Source: an uncultured Bacteroides sp. (lineage in GTDB: Bacteria > Bacteroidota > Bacteroidia > Bacteroidales > Bacteroidaceae). Taken from it: DNA of 61,106 nt. How positions within the stretch are numbered: position 1 is the first letter of the stretch; every line of letters begins with the position of its first letter. Under the pieces are notes generated by a model. It made no database searches, had not been told where the DNA came from, and was given only the letters and a program-made list of their open reading frames with translations. Positions 45,690-54,569 of this stretch are shown one piece after another. Both the position numbers and the translations under genes were made by a program. The DNA lies in contig URCM01000005.1 of assembly GCA_900546355.1 (NCBI GenBank), positions 1 to 61,106 of the forward strand. The letters are read 5' to 3'.

Positions 45690-45758
45690 TAAAAGCAAAG
45701 ATAATGCTTGCGGAAAATGTGAGGTTGAGTGCTCATAAAAATTCAATAATCTTCAAAT

Positions 45759-45806
45759 ATCACTGTTTTAGGTGATAAGCTGACTGGAGAAAAATGCTGT
45801 AATTTG
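45759..45806 (+). promoter_or_regulatory. Shared upstream regulatory block, copy 2
   Basis: ATCACTGTTTTAGGTGAT at 45759-45776 with perfect outer arms ATCAC/GTGAT, then GAGAAAAATGCTGTAATTTG at 45787-45806. It lies 84 bp before the ATG at 45843. Only the spacer between the parts differs from copy 1. Confidence 0.6.
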
Positions 45807-45842
45807 CAAAAAACATATGTTTAGTAGATTGTATGGCATATT

Positions 45843-46661
45843 ATGAAAAAAATACTAATAGATAGGATTGTAAAATCGATGATGACTTGGAAATCTTTTA
45901 TGCATTTCGGATTGGTCTTATTGGGAATGCTTGTGTGTTGGGGGCTTTCTTCTTGCTCGCCCTGAGAAAGAGATTTGGATAAGGTATATCAAGCCGCACA
46001 AAAGGGTAATAAGAACGCGATGTATGCCGTTGTGATGCACTATGAAGAATTTCAGGCTCTCGCTCCCGTGGATTCGTTCAAGCTTTATCAGCGTAAGTTG
46101 ATTGAGTCTGGAAATCACAAAGTGATTACGCAGGCTTGGCTTGACGAATGGGAGGCTTATGAGAAGTCGCACCCCAATATGGATGCCGGGGAGAGTATAG
46201 ATAAGAGGCATGCCATAGCTGCAAAGTGGGCTCGTATCGGAATAGCATATAATGATGCTGAAAGTTATCATGATTTGGGCAGCTATTATGCAGTCCTTTA
46301 TCATGAAAGCCATGACCCTCAAGACTCAATCAGGGCATCGGAATGTTTTCAGAAGGCTTGGGAAAACTGGTATGAAGGGGAAAGGATTCGTAGAGACATG
46401 GAGGCCGGAATCATTCCTTTGGTGAAAGGCGGAATGGCTTACGGTTGGCATGTTTACCAGACTACTGCACACGAATCTTTTATCCCGCGTCTTTTCAATG
46501 CGGGAATGTTTTTCTCCGAATATGTAATGGGCGGTTTGCTGAAGTTGCTTTTTACTTCTCAATGGTGGAAAGTGCTGTTGGCGATTTTAGTGCTGACGCT
46601 TGTCATGTCTGTTCCGATGATTATGCTGAGGGTATTTTATACGCGTTTTTCCTCTCAATGA
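45843..46661 (+). pseudogene. Lipoprotein gene interrupted by a TGA right after the lipobox
   Basis: The frame starts at ATG 45843 with a signal peptide and lipobox Cys38 (WGLSSC), reads SP, then meets TGA at 45963-45965 and continues in the same frame (ERDLDKVYQAAQKGNKNAMY) to 46661. The mature part has Sel1/TPR-like helices (DLGSYYAVLYHESHDP..ASECFQKAWENWYEG) and a membrane segment near the C-terminus (WWKVLLAILVLTLVMSVPMI). The intact codons on both sides point to a recent nonsense mutation, or less likely read-through. The downstream part could start only from TTG at 45975, without a signal peptide. Confidence 0.7.
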
Positions 46662-46667
46662 TTTTCA

Positions 46668-47219
46668 ATGCGCTTAGGTATGACGCTGGGATTCTGGAAT
46701 TTGTTGATGATTGTTGTAGCTTATTGCAATGATAATCCCAATTGGGTGAGCAATGTAGGGGCTTTGTGGTTTCCGGAGGCTTCTTATGGTATTCAGCCTT
46801 ATTTATGCGTCATTCCGAATCTCCTGCTGTGGCTCCTTCTTTTCATAGGTATGGTGTTTGAGGTATGGGACTATGTAGAGCATGGCAAGGGATTCGTTAA
46901 AGGGCTGTTGTCTGCAGCCGGCATAGGAATTATTTTCACGGTAAGCTATTTGATGGCTGGGGTAGTGGGGCTGTTTTATCTCTTTATCGTGATAGTAGTC
47001 ATTTTAGCCAAATCGCTGCTTAAATCTATACCCGAAGCTGAAGGAATAGCAGTCGGTGCTGCATTCCCTACAACAGAGGAGTTAGTTTCCAAGGAAAAGG
47101 CTTGTACGCTTTGCAGCCATTACGGTCATAGTTCGGAGTTTTGCCCGCTCGTTGGCGAAAAGAGAGAACGATATGATGGTGCGGCTTATTCTTGTCCGTA
47201 TTATACCACAGATAAATGA
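46668..47219 (+). CDS. Membrane protein with C-terminal Cys motif
   Basis: A 183-residue protein with hydrophobic segments at about 5-20, 45-68 and 83-117, followed by a cytosolic-looking tail with CTLCSHYGHSSEFCP and SCPYY, which could bind zinc. No family was recognised. It begins 6 bp after the previous stop, so it is probably in the same operon as the interrupted lipoprotein gene. The start at 46668 could instead be the ATG at 46680. Confidence 0.65.
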   Translation: MRLGMTLGFWNLLMIVVAYCNDNPNWVSNVGALWFPEASYGIQPYLCVIPNLLLWLLLFIGMVFEVWDYVEHGKGFVKGLLSAAGIGIIFTVSYLMAGVVGLFYLFIVIVVILAKSLLKSIPEAEGIAVGAAFPTTEELVSKEKACTLCSHYGHSSEFCPLVGEKRERYDGAAYSCPYYTTDK

Positions 47220-47255
47220 TAGTTCTTTAATGGTTTTAATTATATTGTAGATAGT

Positions 47256-48593
47256 ATGAAAATGAAACGGAATGTGTTTGTTTTGCCTGTCCTTGGCTTG
47301 CTTTTCATACTCTGCCAAGGATGTTTGGAGGACAAAGAAGAGAATCCGGCTCCTGAGTCTCCGTCTATAACGGTTGAATCGGGAGAAGATATTCCTGTGT
47401 TTGAAACTGCTGGCAGCACGGCATCTTTGACTTTTACAGCCACTTCCGATTGGACGGTTTCTGTAGACGATGCTGCTTCCAGTTGGCTTAGCGTTTCGCC
47501 TGCAAGCGGCAAAGCGGGCACTCATACGTTGAGCCTGGTTACTGTGGCAAATGAGAGCTACGACGGGCGTAATGCTTCGGTCACTATCACGTCGGGTAAT
47601 GCGAAGAAAGCCCTTACCGTGACGCAAAAGCAAAAGGATGCGTTGATTCTGACTTCCAATAAAGTAGAGGTAGACACAGAGGGAGGCGATTTCTCGATAA
47701 AGCTACAGGCGAATGTCGAAGTGACTTACGAGATTGAAGACGGTGCACAAACGTGGTTGACTCCGGTTTCCCGTTCGCGTGGACTAACTTCCTCTGTTTT
47801 GGCTTTCCATGCAGAGGCGAATGAGGCGTCTGAAGCCCGTCAGGCTGTTATCAAGTTGGCTGGAGGAAACGGCTTGACCGAAGAAGTCACGGTCTATCAG
47901 ATAGGGATTGGTCCTGCCTTGGTGTTAAGTCAGTCCGAATATATCGTAAGCAGTGCCGAAGAAACCATTCAGGTGGAGTTGCGGAGCAATACGGCATACG
48001 AAATCGAAATGCCCGGTGTAGATTGGTTAAGGGAAAACTCATCCCGAAGCCTTTCCACTTATACACATTATTTTATAGTAGACCCGAATGAAACATACGA
48101 CGCACGCGAGGCGGTAATTCGGTTCGTGGGCAAGGAGAACGGGTTGAAAGACAGCGTAAACATTGTGCAAGTGCAGAAGGATGCCATTGTCTTGGCAAAA
48201 AACAAGTATGAAGTATCAGGCGCAGGAGAAACGCTGAACTTCTCTATCCAAACTAATGTGGACTTTACGGTCAGTACCAACGTGGATTGGATTACGCAAA
48301 CAAATACCCGCGGCTTGGTAGAATATCCTTTGAGCTTCAATATCACCCCTAATGAAAACGATAATTCTCGCACCGGTATCATTACCATTACTGCGGCCAA
48401 CAACAAACAGGAGATTACCGTAGAGCAAACGGGAAAGGTGGATTTAAAAGATGTAGAACGTGAAGCACTTATTGAGTTTTATAAAGCAACCGGCGGAGAC
48501 AACTGGGGCAATAATACCAATTGGTGTAGTGAAAAGCCAGTTGGCGAGTGGCTTGGAATAAGTGTTACCGTCCCTCTGAATATAGTAATATGA
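47256..48593 (+). CDS. BACON-repeat lipoprotein with truncated leucine-rich-repeat C-terminus
   Basis: A 445-residue lipoprotein: signal peptide and lipobox Cys23 (LCQGC), then four BACON-like beta domains (about 38-125, 128-215, 217-306, 308-393; each ends in VTQ or a variant). After them comes the typical N-cap of a bacterial leucine-rich-repeat domain (REALIEFYKATGGDNWGNNT, WCSEKPVGEWLGI), but the repeats are missing and the frame stops ten residues later. This looks like a deletion joining the LRR start to another gene's end. Surface adhesion or glycan binding is inferred. Confidence 0.75.
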   Translation: MKMKRNVFVLPVLGLLFILCQGCLEDKEENPAPESPSITVESGEDIPVFETAGSTASLTFTATSDWTVSVDDAASSWLSVSPASGKAGTHTLSLVTVANESYDGRNASVTITSGNAKKALTVTQKQKDALILTSNKVEVDTEGGDFSIKLQANVEVTYEIEDGAQTWLTPVSRSRGLTSSVLAFHAEANEASEARQAVIKLAGGNGLTEEVTVYQIGIGPALVLSQSEYIVSSAEETIQVELRSNTAYEIEMPGVDWLRENSSRSLSTYTHYFIVDPNETYDAREAVIRFVGKENGLKDSVNIVQVQKDAIVLAKNKYEVSGAGETLNFSIQTNVDFTVSTNVDWITQTNTRGLVEYPLSFNITPNENDNSRTGIITITAANNKQEITVEQTGKVDLKDVEREALIEFYKATGGDNWGNNTNWCSEKPVGEWLGISVTVPLNIVI

Positions 48594-48874
48594 ACGGAGG
48601 CGGAGAGGTTACGAGTTATTTGAACGCCCCCAGCCGCGAACAAATCTACAAGACCGTCATGCAGATGTCTGAAGGCAGCAACTGGACCTACGACTACGAA
48701 GAGTTTGTTCGATTCGATGCTGTTAGTCGGAATACAGCGGCTTCACGTAGTTTACGCCAACGTCCTTCTGCTGTACAAATAGGGAAGTGGAAGAAAAATC
48801 ATCGCCCACCTGTACGGGTAAAAGGTACTTGGCGCGATGCTAAGAAGAATCACATTGTGGTGCCTTACAGATAA
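48590..48874 (+). CDS. Small ORF overlapping the BACON gene stop (possible gene remnant)
   Basis: A 94-residue frame starting at ATG 48590, whose ATG overlaps the preceding TGA (ATGA). The sequence is basic (SLRQRPSAVQIGKWKKNHRP, GTWRDAKKNHIVVPYR) and matches no family known to me. Codons upstream of the ATG in this frame are also protein-like (CYRPSEYSN), so it is more likely the C-terminal end of a gene fused by deletion to the BACON gene than an independent protein. Translational coupling is possible. Confidence 0.4.
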   Translation: MNGGGEVTSYLNAPSREQIYKTVMQMSEGSNWTYDYEEFVRFDAVSRNTAASRSLRQRPSAVQIGKWKKNHRPPVRVKGTWRDAKKNHIVVPYR

Positions 48875-48920
48875 TAGTAGCATAAGATTGAATAGTTATA
48901 ATTCTTTAAAGAAATATCCT

Positions 48921-48971
48921 AAAAAAGGGTATCAAAACAAAAGATACTGCATCTTTGTTCTGATACCCTTT
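48921..48971. terminator. Strong terminator of shufflon unit 2
   Basis: AAAGGGTATCAAAACAAAAG.. (48924-48945) pairs over about 20 bp with CTTTGTTCTGATACCCTTT (48953-48971). On the minus strand it is followed by TTTTTTAGG, a Rho-independent terminator just past the unit 2 lipoprotein gene. It could also stop plus-strand transcripts from the BACON gene. Confidence 0.8.
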
Positions 48972-49007
48972 CTGCTATTGGTTTTGTCTGTCAAATGTTA
49001 TTTCTTA

Positions 49008-49778
49008 TCATTCTGCTGGCAATGTAAATACCTCTTCGAATATGCCGAAGCTACCTGCACTTACAGTGAACTCTAAACTGACTGTAATTACACCGTCAAC
49101 CAATTCGCCTTGACCTGCAACGGATACTTCACCATAATCACCATATTCGCTGATTACCGGTTGGCTGGTAACTACGACCGTTTTTCCGTCGGCTTGAACC
49201 TGGAATACCAGATTATAACCTTCTTCATACGGAGCTATGGCTCTATACCAGGTGATATTGTCGGCTTTCTCAAACTCACAGTCGCCTTCTCCTCCGGCAA
49301 ATGCAGATACTACGTGCCCTGTACCGATAGGGCTGTACGTATAATCGCGATAGATGGTGATTGTTTTTGTCGTAACAGCACCTTCAAAAGAAGAAGCATA
49401 TGCCGGGTCAACGGTAATATTCAAATTATAATCCATACCAGACTCGATGTCACCCACGGTAACATGGAAAGTCTTGCGTCCTTCGCCAGCTTCGAAAGAA
49501 ACTTCGGATGGAACTTGAATTTCTGCAGGAACCGCCGAACCATCAGCCATTGTAGCGGTCAATGGCACAGTTGCAGCCTCGGCAGTCTGCGCACGGACGA
49601 TTTCCACATCGAATCCTTCGTAACCATTTGCCGGGAAAGTAACATCCTGCGCGGCGAATTCAAAAGCCACACCCATGTTTGCTTCTTCAAATATTGCTTT
49701 CTCATTGTCGGTCTCGCAAGATGCAAACAACGTCGTCATTGCGATACCTAATCCGAATAAATATTTTTTTATTTTCAT
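49008..49778 (-). CDS. Calx-beta/DUF1735-like lipoprotein, probable glycan-binding protein of unit 2
   Basis: A 256-residue lipoprotein with signal peptide and lipobox Cys21 (LFASC). The first domain (about 30-140) resembles the Calx-beta or DUF1735 beta sandwich of Bacteroidetes surface glycan-binding proteins (VTFPANGYEGFDVEIVRAQT, VSFEAGEGRKTFHVTVGD). A second beta domain of about 100 residues follows and is unassigned. It is 18 bp after susD of unit 2, the usual SGBP position, and is the last gene before the strong terminator. Unit 1 and unit 3 have no such third gene. Confidence 0.75.
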   Translation of the reverse strand: MKIKKYLFGLGIAMTTLFASCETDNEKAIFEEANMGVAFEFAAQDVTFPANGYEGFDVEIVRAQTAEAATVPLTATMADGSAVPAEIQVPSEVSFEAGEGRKTFHVTVGDIESGMDYNLNITVDPAYASSFEGAVTTKTITIYRDYTYSPIGTGHVVSAFAGGEGDCEFEKADNITWYRAIAPYEEGYNLVFQVQADGKTVVVTSQPVISEYGDYGEVSVAGQGELVDGVITVSLEFTVSAGSFGIFEEVFTLPAE

Positions 49779-49796
49779 TCTATTCTAATTTTTAAA

Positions 49797-51350
49797 TTAT
49801 TTGGTGTCTCCAATCGGATTCTGATCTGTAGACGGATTCATGCTTGCGTTTCCGTCAAATTCTGTTTGCGGAATAGTCAATACCCACATATAGCTTTCCG
49901 GATCGTCTGACGGACGGTTTGTCAGCTGAGCATCCAAAGGCCAGCCCATTTCTGAAGTACGGACAAAACCTTGTTTCAAGCGTCGGATATCATAGATACG
50001 TCCGAACTCGCCCCAAAGCTCGATACGGCGTTGTGTGATGATTTCTTCCAATAGCGAACCCGTTACATCGCTGGTCAGTTTGCCAAGAGCCGTTCCGGTC
50101 TTCGTACATGTATAACCTTCTACGCGCTGGCTCATTACGGCAGACAAATCTTCCTTAGCAGCAGCCTCTTCACCCAAACGGCATTCAGCTTCTGCTGCAG
50201 TCAAGTACATTTCTTCTACACGCATCCAGATGTAGTCGCCGGTCCAAGTCTGCGTGTCGGCAAAGCGGAACTTGTTCTGCATATAGCCTAAATCTTCATT
50301 GCGCGAATCATCCGGAAGCCACCACTTACGGCGCGTGTCGTTTTGTGACATTCCGTCATACAATACTTTATTGATTTCCTTGTAGGCACCACCATTTGCA
50401 TAACCGGTTCCGTCTTGGTCCATGTGCGAGAAGAAGCTGGCATACATACCAGACTGGTCGGAGTTGATGGCTGCACCCCACATTACGTTAGGAGCAGCAG
50501 TGCTATTTAAACCTTCAAATTCGCTCACCGCTGCCACGCGGGAAGCAGAGCTTGCATTGTTTGCTGCCGCAATAGCTTCTTTGGCTGATTCCTTAGCTAG
50601 TTTCCAATCCTCCATTACCAGACCGATACGTGCACGGATACCTTGCGCAACGGAATAATCAATATGACTTACGTGCTGGCGAGTCGTACCGTCCAGCAAT
50701 TCTACCGCTTTGTTGATGTCGGCCAATATCTGGTCATATACTTCCTGTACCGTAGCACGTGGCTTACCTTGTGTACCGGCTACTGTCGGTTCGGTATAAA
50801 TCGGGCAGCAAGGTTCAGACTCGTGTCCTTTATAAGTACGGGCAAATGTCTGAGCCAACATAAAGTAAGAATAAGCGCGGATAGCGTAAGCTTGTCCGAT
50901 GACATAGTTCACATCAGCAGCATCACCTTCCATGGTCTCTTCAGCATTCAATATATAGTTGGCATTGGAAATCCATGTATAGTAAGCGTTCCATACATCG
51001 TATGAACGCCATGCGGTAGAAGTATATCTGTCTTTTACCATATACAGGCAGTCGTACCAGAACCAACCGCTACCTTGAGCTGCTTGGATGAAGTCTTCAC
51101 CCATTACTTCCGCCATCATTACGTATGAGCTGATGCCGAAACTTTGGTGTTCATTGGCTGTAGGCGACCAAGTGGCATACATCGAACGGTAAACGCCATT
51201 CAATGGAACCAATGCAGCATTGGCGTTTGCCAACAATCCTGTTCCAGACATAGAGTCGGTCGGAGAGGTCTCTAACGCACTATCCAAGCAAGAGGTCAAA
51301 GTCATGCACCCAATCAATCCGAAACATGCATATTTGAATATCTTTTTCAT
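49797..51350 (-). CDS. SusD-family lipoprotein of shufflon unit 2
   Basis: A 517-residue SusD homologue with lipobox Cys21 (TLTSC) and LETSPTDSMSG after it, TPR-like helices (YVIGQAYAIRAYSYFMLAQT, YKGHESEPCCPIY) and the C-terminal RagB domain (TQRRIELWGEFGRIYDIRRL). It follows susC of unit 2 by 27 bp. It resembles SusD of unit 1 more than the SusD of the GH127 PUL (shared AIRAYSYFMLAQ and RRIELWGE patterns). Confidence 0.9.
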   Translation of the reverse strand: MKKIFKYACFGLIGCMTLTSCLDSALETSPTDSMSGTGLLANANAALVPLNGVYRSMYATWSPTANEHQSFGISSYVMMAEVMGEDFIQAAQGSGWFWYDCLYMVKDRYTSTAWRSYDVWNAYYTWISNANYILNAEETMEGDAADVNYVIGQAYAIRAYSYFMLAQTFARTYKGHESEPCCPIYTEPTVAGTQGKPRATVQEVYDQILADINKAVELLDGTTRQHVSHIDYSVAQGIRARIGLVMEDWKLAKESAKEAIAAANNASSASRVAAVSEFEGLNSTAAPNVMWGAAINSDQSGMYASFFSHMDQDGTGYANGGAYKEINKVLYDGMSQNDTRRKWWLPDDSRNEDLGYMQNKFRFADTQTWTGDYIWMRVEEMYLTAAEAECRLGEEAAAKEDLSAVMSQRVEGYTCTKTGTALGKLTSDVTGSLLEEIITQRRIELWGEFGRIYDIRRLKQGFVRTSEMGWPLDAQLTNRPSDDPESYMWVLTIPQTEFDGNASMNPSTDQNPIGDTK

Positions 51351-51377
51351 ATCTTTTCTGTCTATTGTTTTATTGAA

Positions 51378-54320
51378 TTAGAAATTAACTTCTACACCGA
51401 ATGAAAATGTTCTGTTCGGCGAATAGCTGTAATCCGTCTGTCCTGCGAAGTTATACTGCGGGTCCATACCTTTCAGGTGGCTGAAGATAGCCAAGTTGTC
51501 CACAGAACCGAATACGCGTACAGAGTTCATGCCGGCTTTCGTCATCCAAGACTTCGGCAAGGTGTAGCCTAATGTAATATTCTTGATGGTAAAATAAGAA
51601 GCGTTAATCAAGAAACGGTCTGTCGTAGCATTTGAACTGGCAACTTCAATACGTGGAACGTCAGTAATGTCGCCCGGCTTTTGCCAACGGCGTAAAGCGT
51701 GCTCATTCCAAGCATTGTTGTAATACATGTTTTCCATGGAGCCTTGATACAGACCATCGTAAATCTTACCGCCGATTGAGTAGGTCGTCAAGATGGCCAA
51801 GTCAATGCCTTTCCAAGAGAAGTCTGTGCTCAAGCTACCATACAAATCCGGAATACGACTGCCCATGTAATACTTGCTGTTGGCCGCTTTCGAATAATCG
51901 CTGCTGATACGTTCGTTAATCATGTTGCCGTTTTCATCTGTATCGTAAACCCAATACAACTGTGCACCGGTTGCCGGGTCAACGCCTGCTGTCTTCGACA
52001 TATAGAAAGTATTCAACGGCATGCCTTCCTTGATACTGAATACACCGCTGATGATTTCATCCGATTCGCCGGTCAGTTTCAATACCTTGTTGTTTACCGT
52101 AGACCCCATCCAGGTAACATTCCACTCGAAATCTTCTGTTCTGATGGGAGTTACGCGCAATTCAAATTCGAAACCGCTGTTACGCATATTACCTACATTG
52201 GCATTATAGCCGTTGAAACCTGTAGAAGTTGCCATCGGATAAGAAAGCAGCATGTCTACCGTTTTCTTATTGTAATATTCGGCATTGATGCTCACGCGAT
52301 GGTCGAACAACAAAGCTTCGATTCCGACGTTCATGTTACCGTTCTTTTCCCAAGTTACGTCACGGTTTTCCAACGAACTTACCATACCGCCAATTTGGTT
52401 CTGGTTCGGCCAACCCAAATCATACAGGCTCTGCCACAAATAGAAGTTCGGCTCACCTAATGAATTCAGGATATTATCGTTACCTTGCTGACCGTAGCTC
52501 AGCTTAACTGATAAGTTGTTAATCCACTTAATGTCCTGCATAAAGGCTTCTTTTGATACACGCCAGTTACCACCGACAGACCAGAATGTACCCCAACGGT
52601 TGTCTTTGTAGAAACGGGACGAACCGTCTGTGCGGATAGATGCAGAGAAGTAGTATTTTTCATCGTAGTTATAGTTGATACGTCCCAGCCACGATTCGAT
52701 ACGATAATTATCGGTGTAAGAATCTGCGGCATACATGGTTGTACCCGGACGCAATTCCAAGATACCGTCTACTAAGTTCGTCTTTCCGGCTTCCAAATAT
52801 TCATATTTGTAAGCGTAGAATTCGTGACCAGCCATTACATCGAAGTTATGCAAACCGAACGAACGGTTCCAAGTCAGCAACTGGTTGAATGTATAACTTT
52901 GCATACGTGAGTTGGTCTTGTCCAACATACCACCTGCCGCGGCCTGATTGCCATGATACATATTCATGTAAGACATTTTGTTTTGGCTGCGATAATCCAC
53001 GCCGAAGTTTACGCTCAACTTAATGCCTTGGAATACCCCGAAGTTTTCATTATCCGAACCTAAAGTGATGCCTGTACGTACGCTTGCAACGTCATTCTTG
53101 ATGTCTGCTTTATCATCCAACAGACCGCCTAACGGGTTATAATCGGTATAACTACCCGGACGTCCGTTCTCACCATAGTCTAATTGCGGATTGCCGTTCG
53201 CGTCCAACACATTGTTACCGTTTTCGTCTTTGATGTACATTGGGAGTAACGGAGACGCGAATTGAGATGAGTACCAAACATTAGACTGAGCAGCACCATC
53301 ATAATCACTGTAATTCTGAACAGAATGTGACAATGAAGTATTCAAAGAGGCATTAAACCAGTCCGTAATCTTTGAATTCACATTAGCACGGGCATTGTAA
53401 CGCTGGAAACCGGTAGTTACCAAGATACCGTCTTCGTTCATGTAGCCCAAAGAGAACATATATTTTGTCTTTTCGTTACCGCCGCTTACGCTCAACTGGT
53501 GTTCATGACGGAAAGCATTATTCCTCAAAAGTTGGTCCATCCATTGCTCGTCCCAAGCCGATTGAGCATCCGGGCGTACCATTCCTGTTGTCGGATCAAT
53601 AATATTGTCCCATGTATAATTTTTGAACGGATTGTATAACTCGCCTCCTAAGGTTGAGCCTAAATTGGCACGTGCCATAGCTTCAGCCTCCGACCAATTA
53701 TATCCATTATTATATACATAGCCGTTGCGCAAAGATTCGTAAGTCAACTGAACGAAATCTTTTTGGTTAACCATATCATATTCAGGAATTGCTCTTGATG
53801 ACCAGCCTACTGTAGAACGCCAAGTCACGTTAGTCTTGCCTTCTTTACCTTGCTTGGTGGTAATCATAACAACACCGTTGGCACCGCGCGCACCATACAG
53901 AGCACCGGCAGATGCATCCTTCAATACGGTCATTGATTCAATATCCGAGGGGTTAATAGAAGACAAATCACCATCAAACGGAATACCGTCTACTACATAC
54001 AACGGATTCTGAGAAGCGTTGATTGAACCATAACCACGGATTACAACCTTAGCAGCCTCACCCGGCTGTCCTGAACCAGATGTTGTCAACAAGCCAGTCG
54101 TTTGCCCTTCCAAGCCTTTAGATACATTCGTGATAGGTCGGAGCTCCAATTTTTTCCCGTCAATGTTAGAAGCAGATCCCGTAAACGAAGACTTCTTTGC
54201 GGTACCGTAAGCAACCACCATCACTTCGTCCAACTGCTCTGCATCCGACTTCAGTACCACTTTCATAACCGGCTGAATCTTAACCTCTTGCGTCTCCAGC
54301 CCGATGAAAGAAACCACCAA
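51378..54320 (-). CDS. Headless susC, silent cassette of shufflon unit 2
   Basis: A 980-residue SusC lacking signal peptide and most of the carboxypeptidase-regulatory-like domain. Conserved sequence starts at SSAGTLVVSFIGLETQEVKI, then the TonB-box region (DEVMVVAYG), plug (VDGIPFDG, MTVLKDASAGALYGARGANG) and barrel, ending SFGVEVNF. The frame is open about 17 codons above the site but without ATG. The only listed start is TTG at 54320, inside the conserved recombination block (54301-54337). It follows unit 1 in design but differs across plug and barrel, so each cassette would give a different transporter. Confidence 0.85.
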   Translation of the reverse strand: MVVSFIGLETQEVKIQPVMKVVLKSDAEQLDEVMVVAYGTAKKSSFTGSASNIDGKKLELRPITNVSKGLEGQTTGLLTTSGSGQPGEAAKVVIRGYGSINASQNPLYVVDGIPFDGDLSSINPSDIESMTVLKDASAGALYGARGANGVVMITTKQGKEGKTNVTWRSTVGWSSRAIPEYDMVNQKDFVQLTYESLRNGYVYNNGYNWSEAEAMARANLGSTLGGELYNPFKNYTWDNIIDPTTGMVRPDAQSAWDEQWMDQLLRNNAFRHEHQLSVSGGNEKTKYMFSLGYMNEDGILVTTGFQRYNARANVNSKITDWFNASLNTSLSHSVQNYSDYDGAAQSNVWYSSQFASPLLPMYIKDENGNNVLDANGNPQLDYGENGRPGSYTDYNPLGGLLDDKADIKNDVASVRTGITLGSDNENFGVFQGIKLSVNFGVDYRSQNKMSYMNMYHGNQAAAGGMLDKTNSRMQSYTFNQLLTWNRSFGLHNFDVMAGHEFYAYKYEYLEAGKTNLVDGILELRPGTTMYAADSYTDNYRIESWLGRINYNYDEKYYFSASIRTDGSSRFYKDNRWGTFWSVGGNWRVSKEAFMQDIKWINNLSVKLSYGQQGNDNILNSLGEPNFYLWQSLYDLGWPNQNQIGGMVSSLENRDVTWEKNGNMNVGIEALLFDHRVSINAEYYNKKTVDMLLSYPMATSTGFNGYNANVGNMRNSGFEFELRVTPIRTEDFEWNVTWMGSTVNNKVLKLTGESDEIISGVFSIKEGMPLNTFYMSKTAGVDPATGAQLYWVYDTDENGNMINERISSDYSKAANSKYYMGSRIPDLYGSLSTDFSWKGIDLAILTTYSIGGKIYDGLYQGSMENMYYNNAWNEHALRRWQKPGDITDVPRIEVASSNATTDRFLINASYFTIKNITLGYTLPKSWMTKAGMNSVRVFGSVDNLAIFSHLKGMDPQYNFAGQTDYSYSPNRTFSFGVEVNF

Positions 54321-54337
54321 AGTTCCCGCCGAACTGA
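54301..54337 (-). other. Shufflon recombination site, unit 2
   Basis: The same 37-bp block as in units 1 and 3, with AGTTC-GGCGG-GAACT at 54321-54335 (minus strand). The adjoining 60 bp inside susC are also conserved, but the outside sequence differs. Confidence 0.75.
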
Positions 54338-54443
54338 ATCTTAGCCAATAATTGCCTGTTATTGAAGTATTTACAAATGATTCCTGTTTTTATCTCTTAC
54401 TGCAAAAACATTAGCTGGAAAACCTTGTAAAGGCATTTTCATT

Positions 54444-54457
54444 GAAATATTTCTACC
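54444..54457. promoter_or_regulatory. Conserved element near the recombination site, unit 2
   Basis: GAAATATTTCTACC on the plus strand, 109 bp from the AGTTC..GAACT core; counterpart of 42332-42345 and 60191-60204. Confidence 0.45.
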
Positions 54458-54508
54458 TAATGTATCCCAATGTATTACCAAGGAACGAAGTTTTCATGGA
54501 ATGAAAGT

Positions 54509-54539
54509 TTCTTTATTACAGGATAATGATTATATTTGC
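54509..54539 (+). promoter_or_regulatory. Promoter of ATPase gene 2
   Basis: TTTC (54509-54512), 19 bp, then TATATTTG (54532-54539): one mismatch from TTTG-N19-TAnnTTTG. The ATG at 54570 lies 30 bases further. Confidence 0.55.
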
Positions 54540-54569
54540 GAAAAAAGTCGCAACGAAAAATATCGCAAT

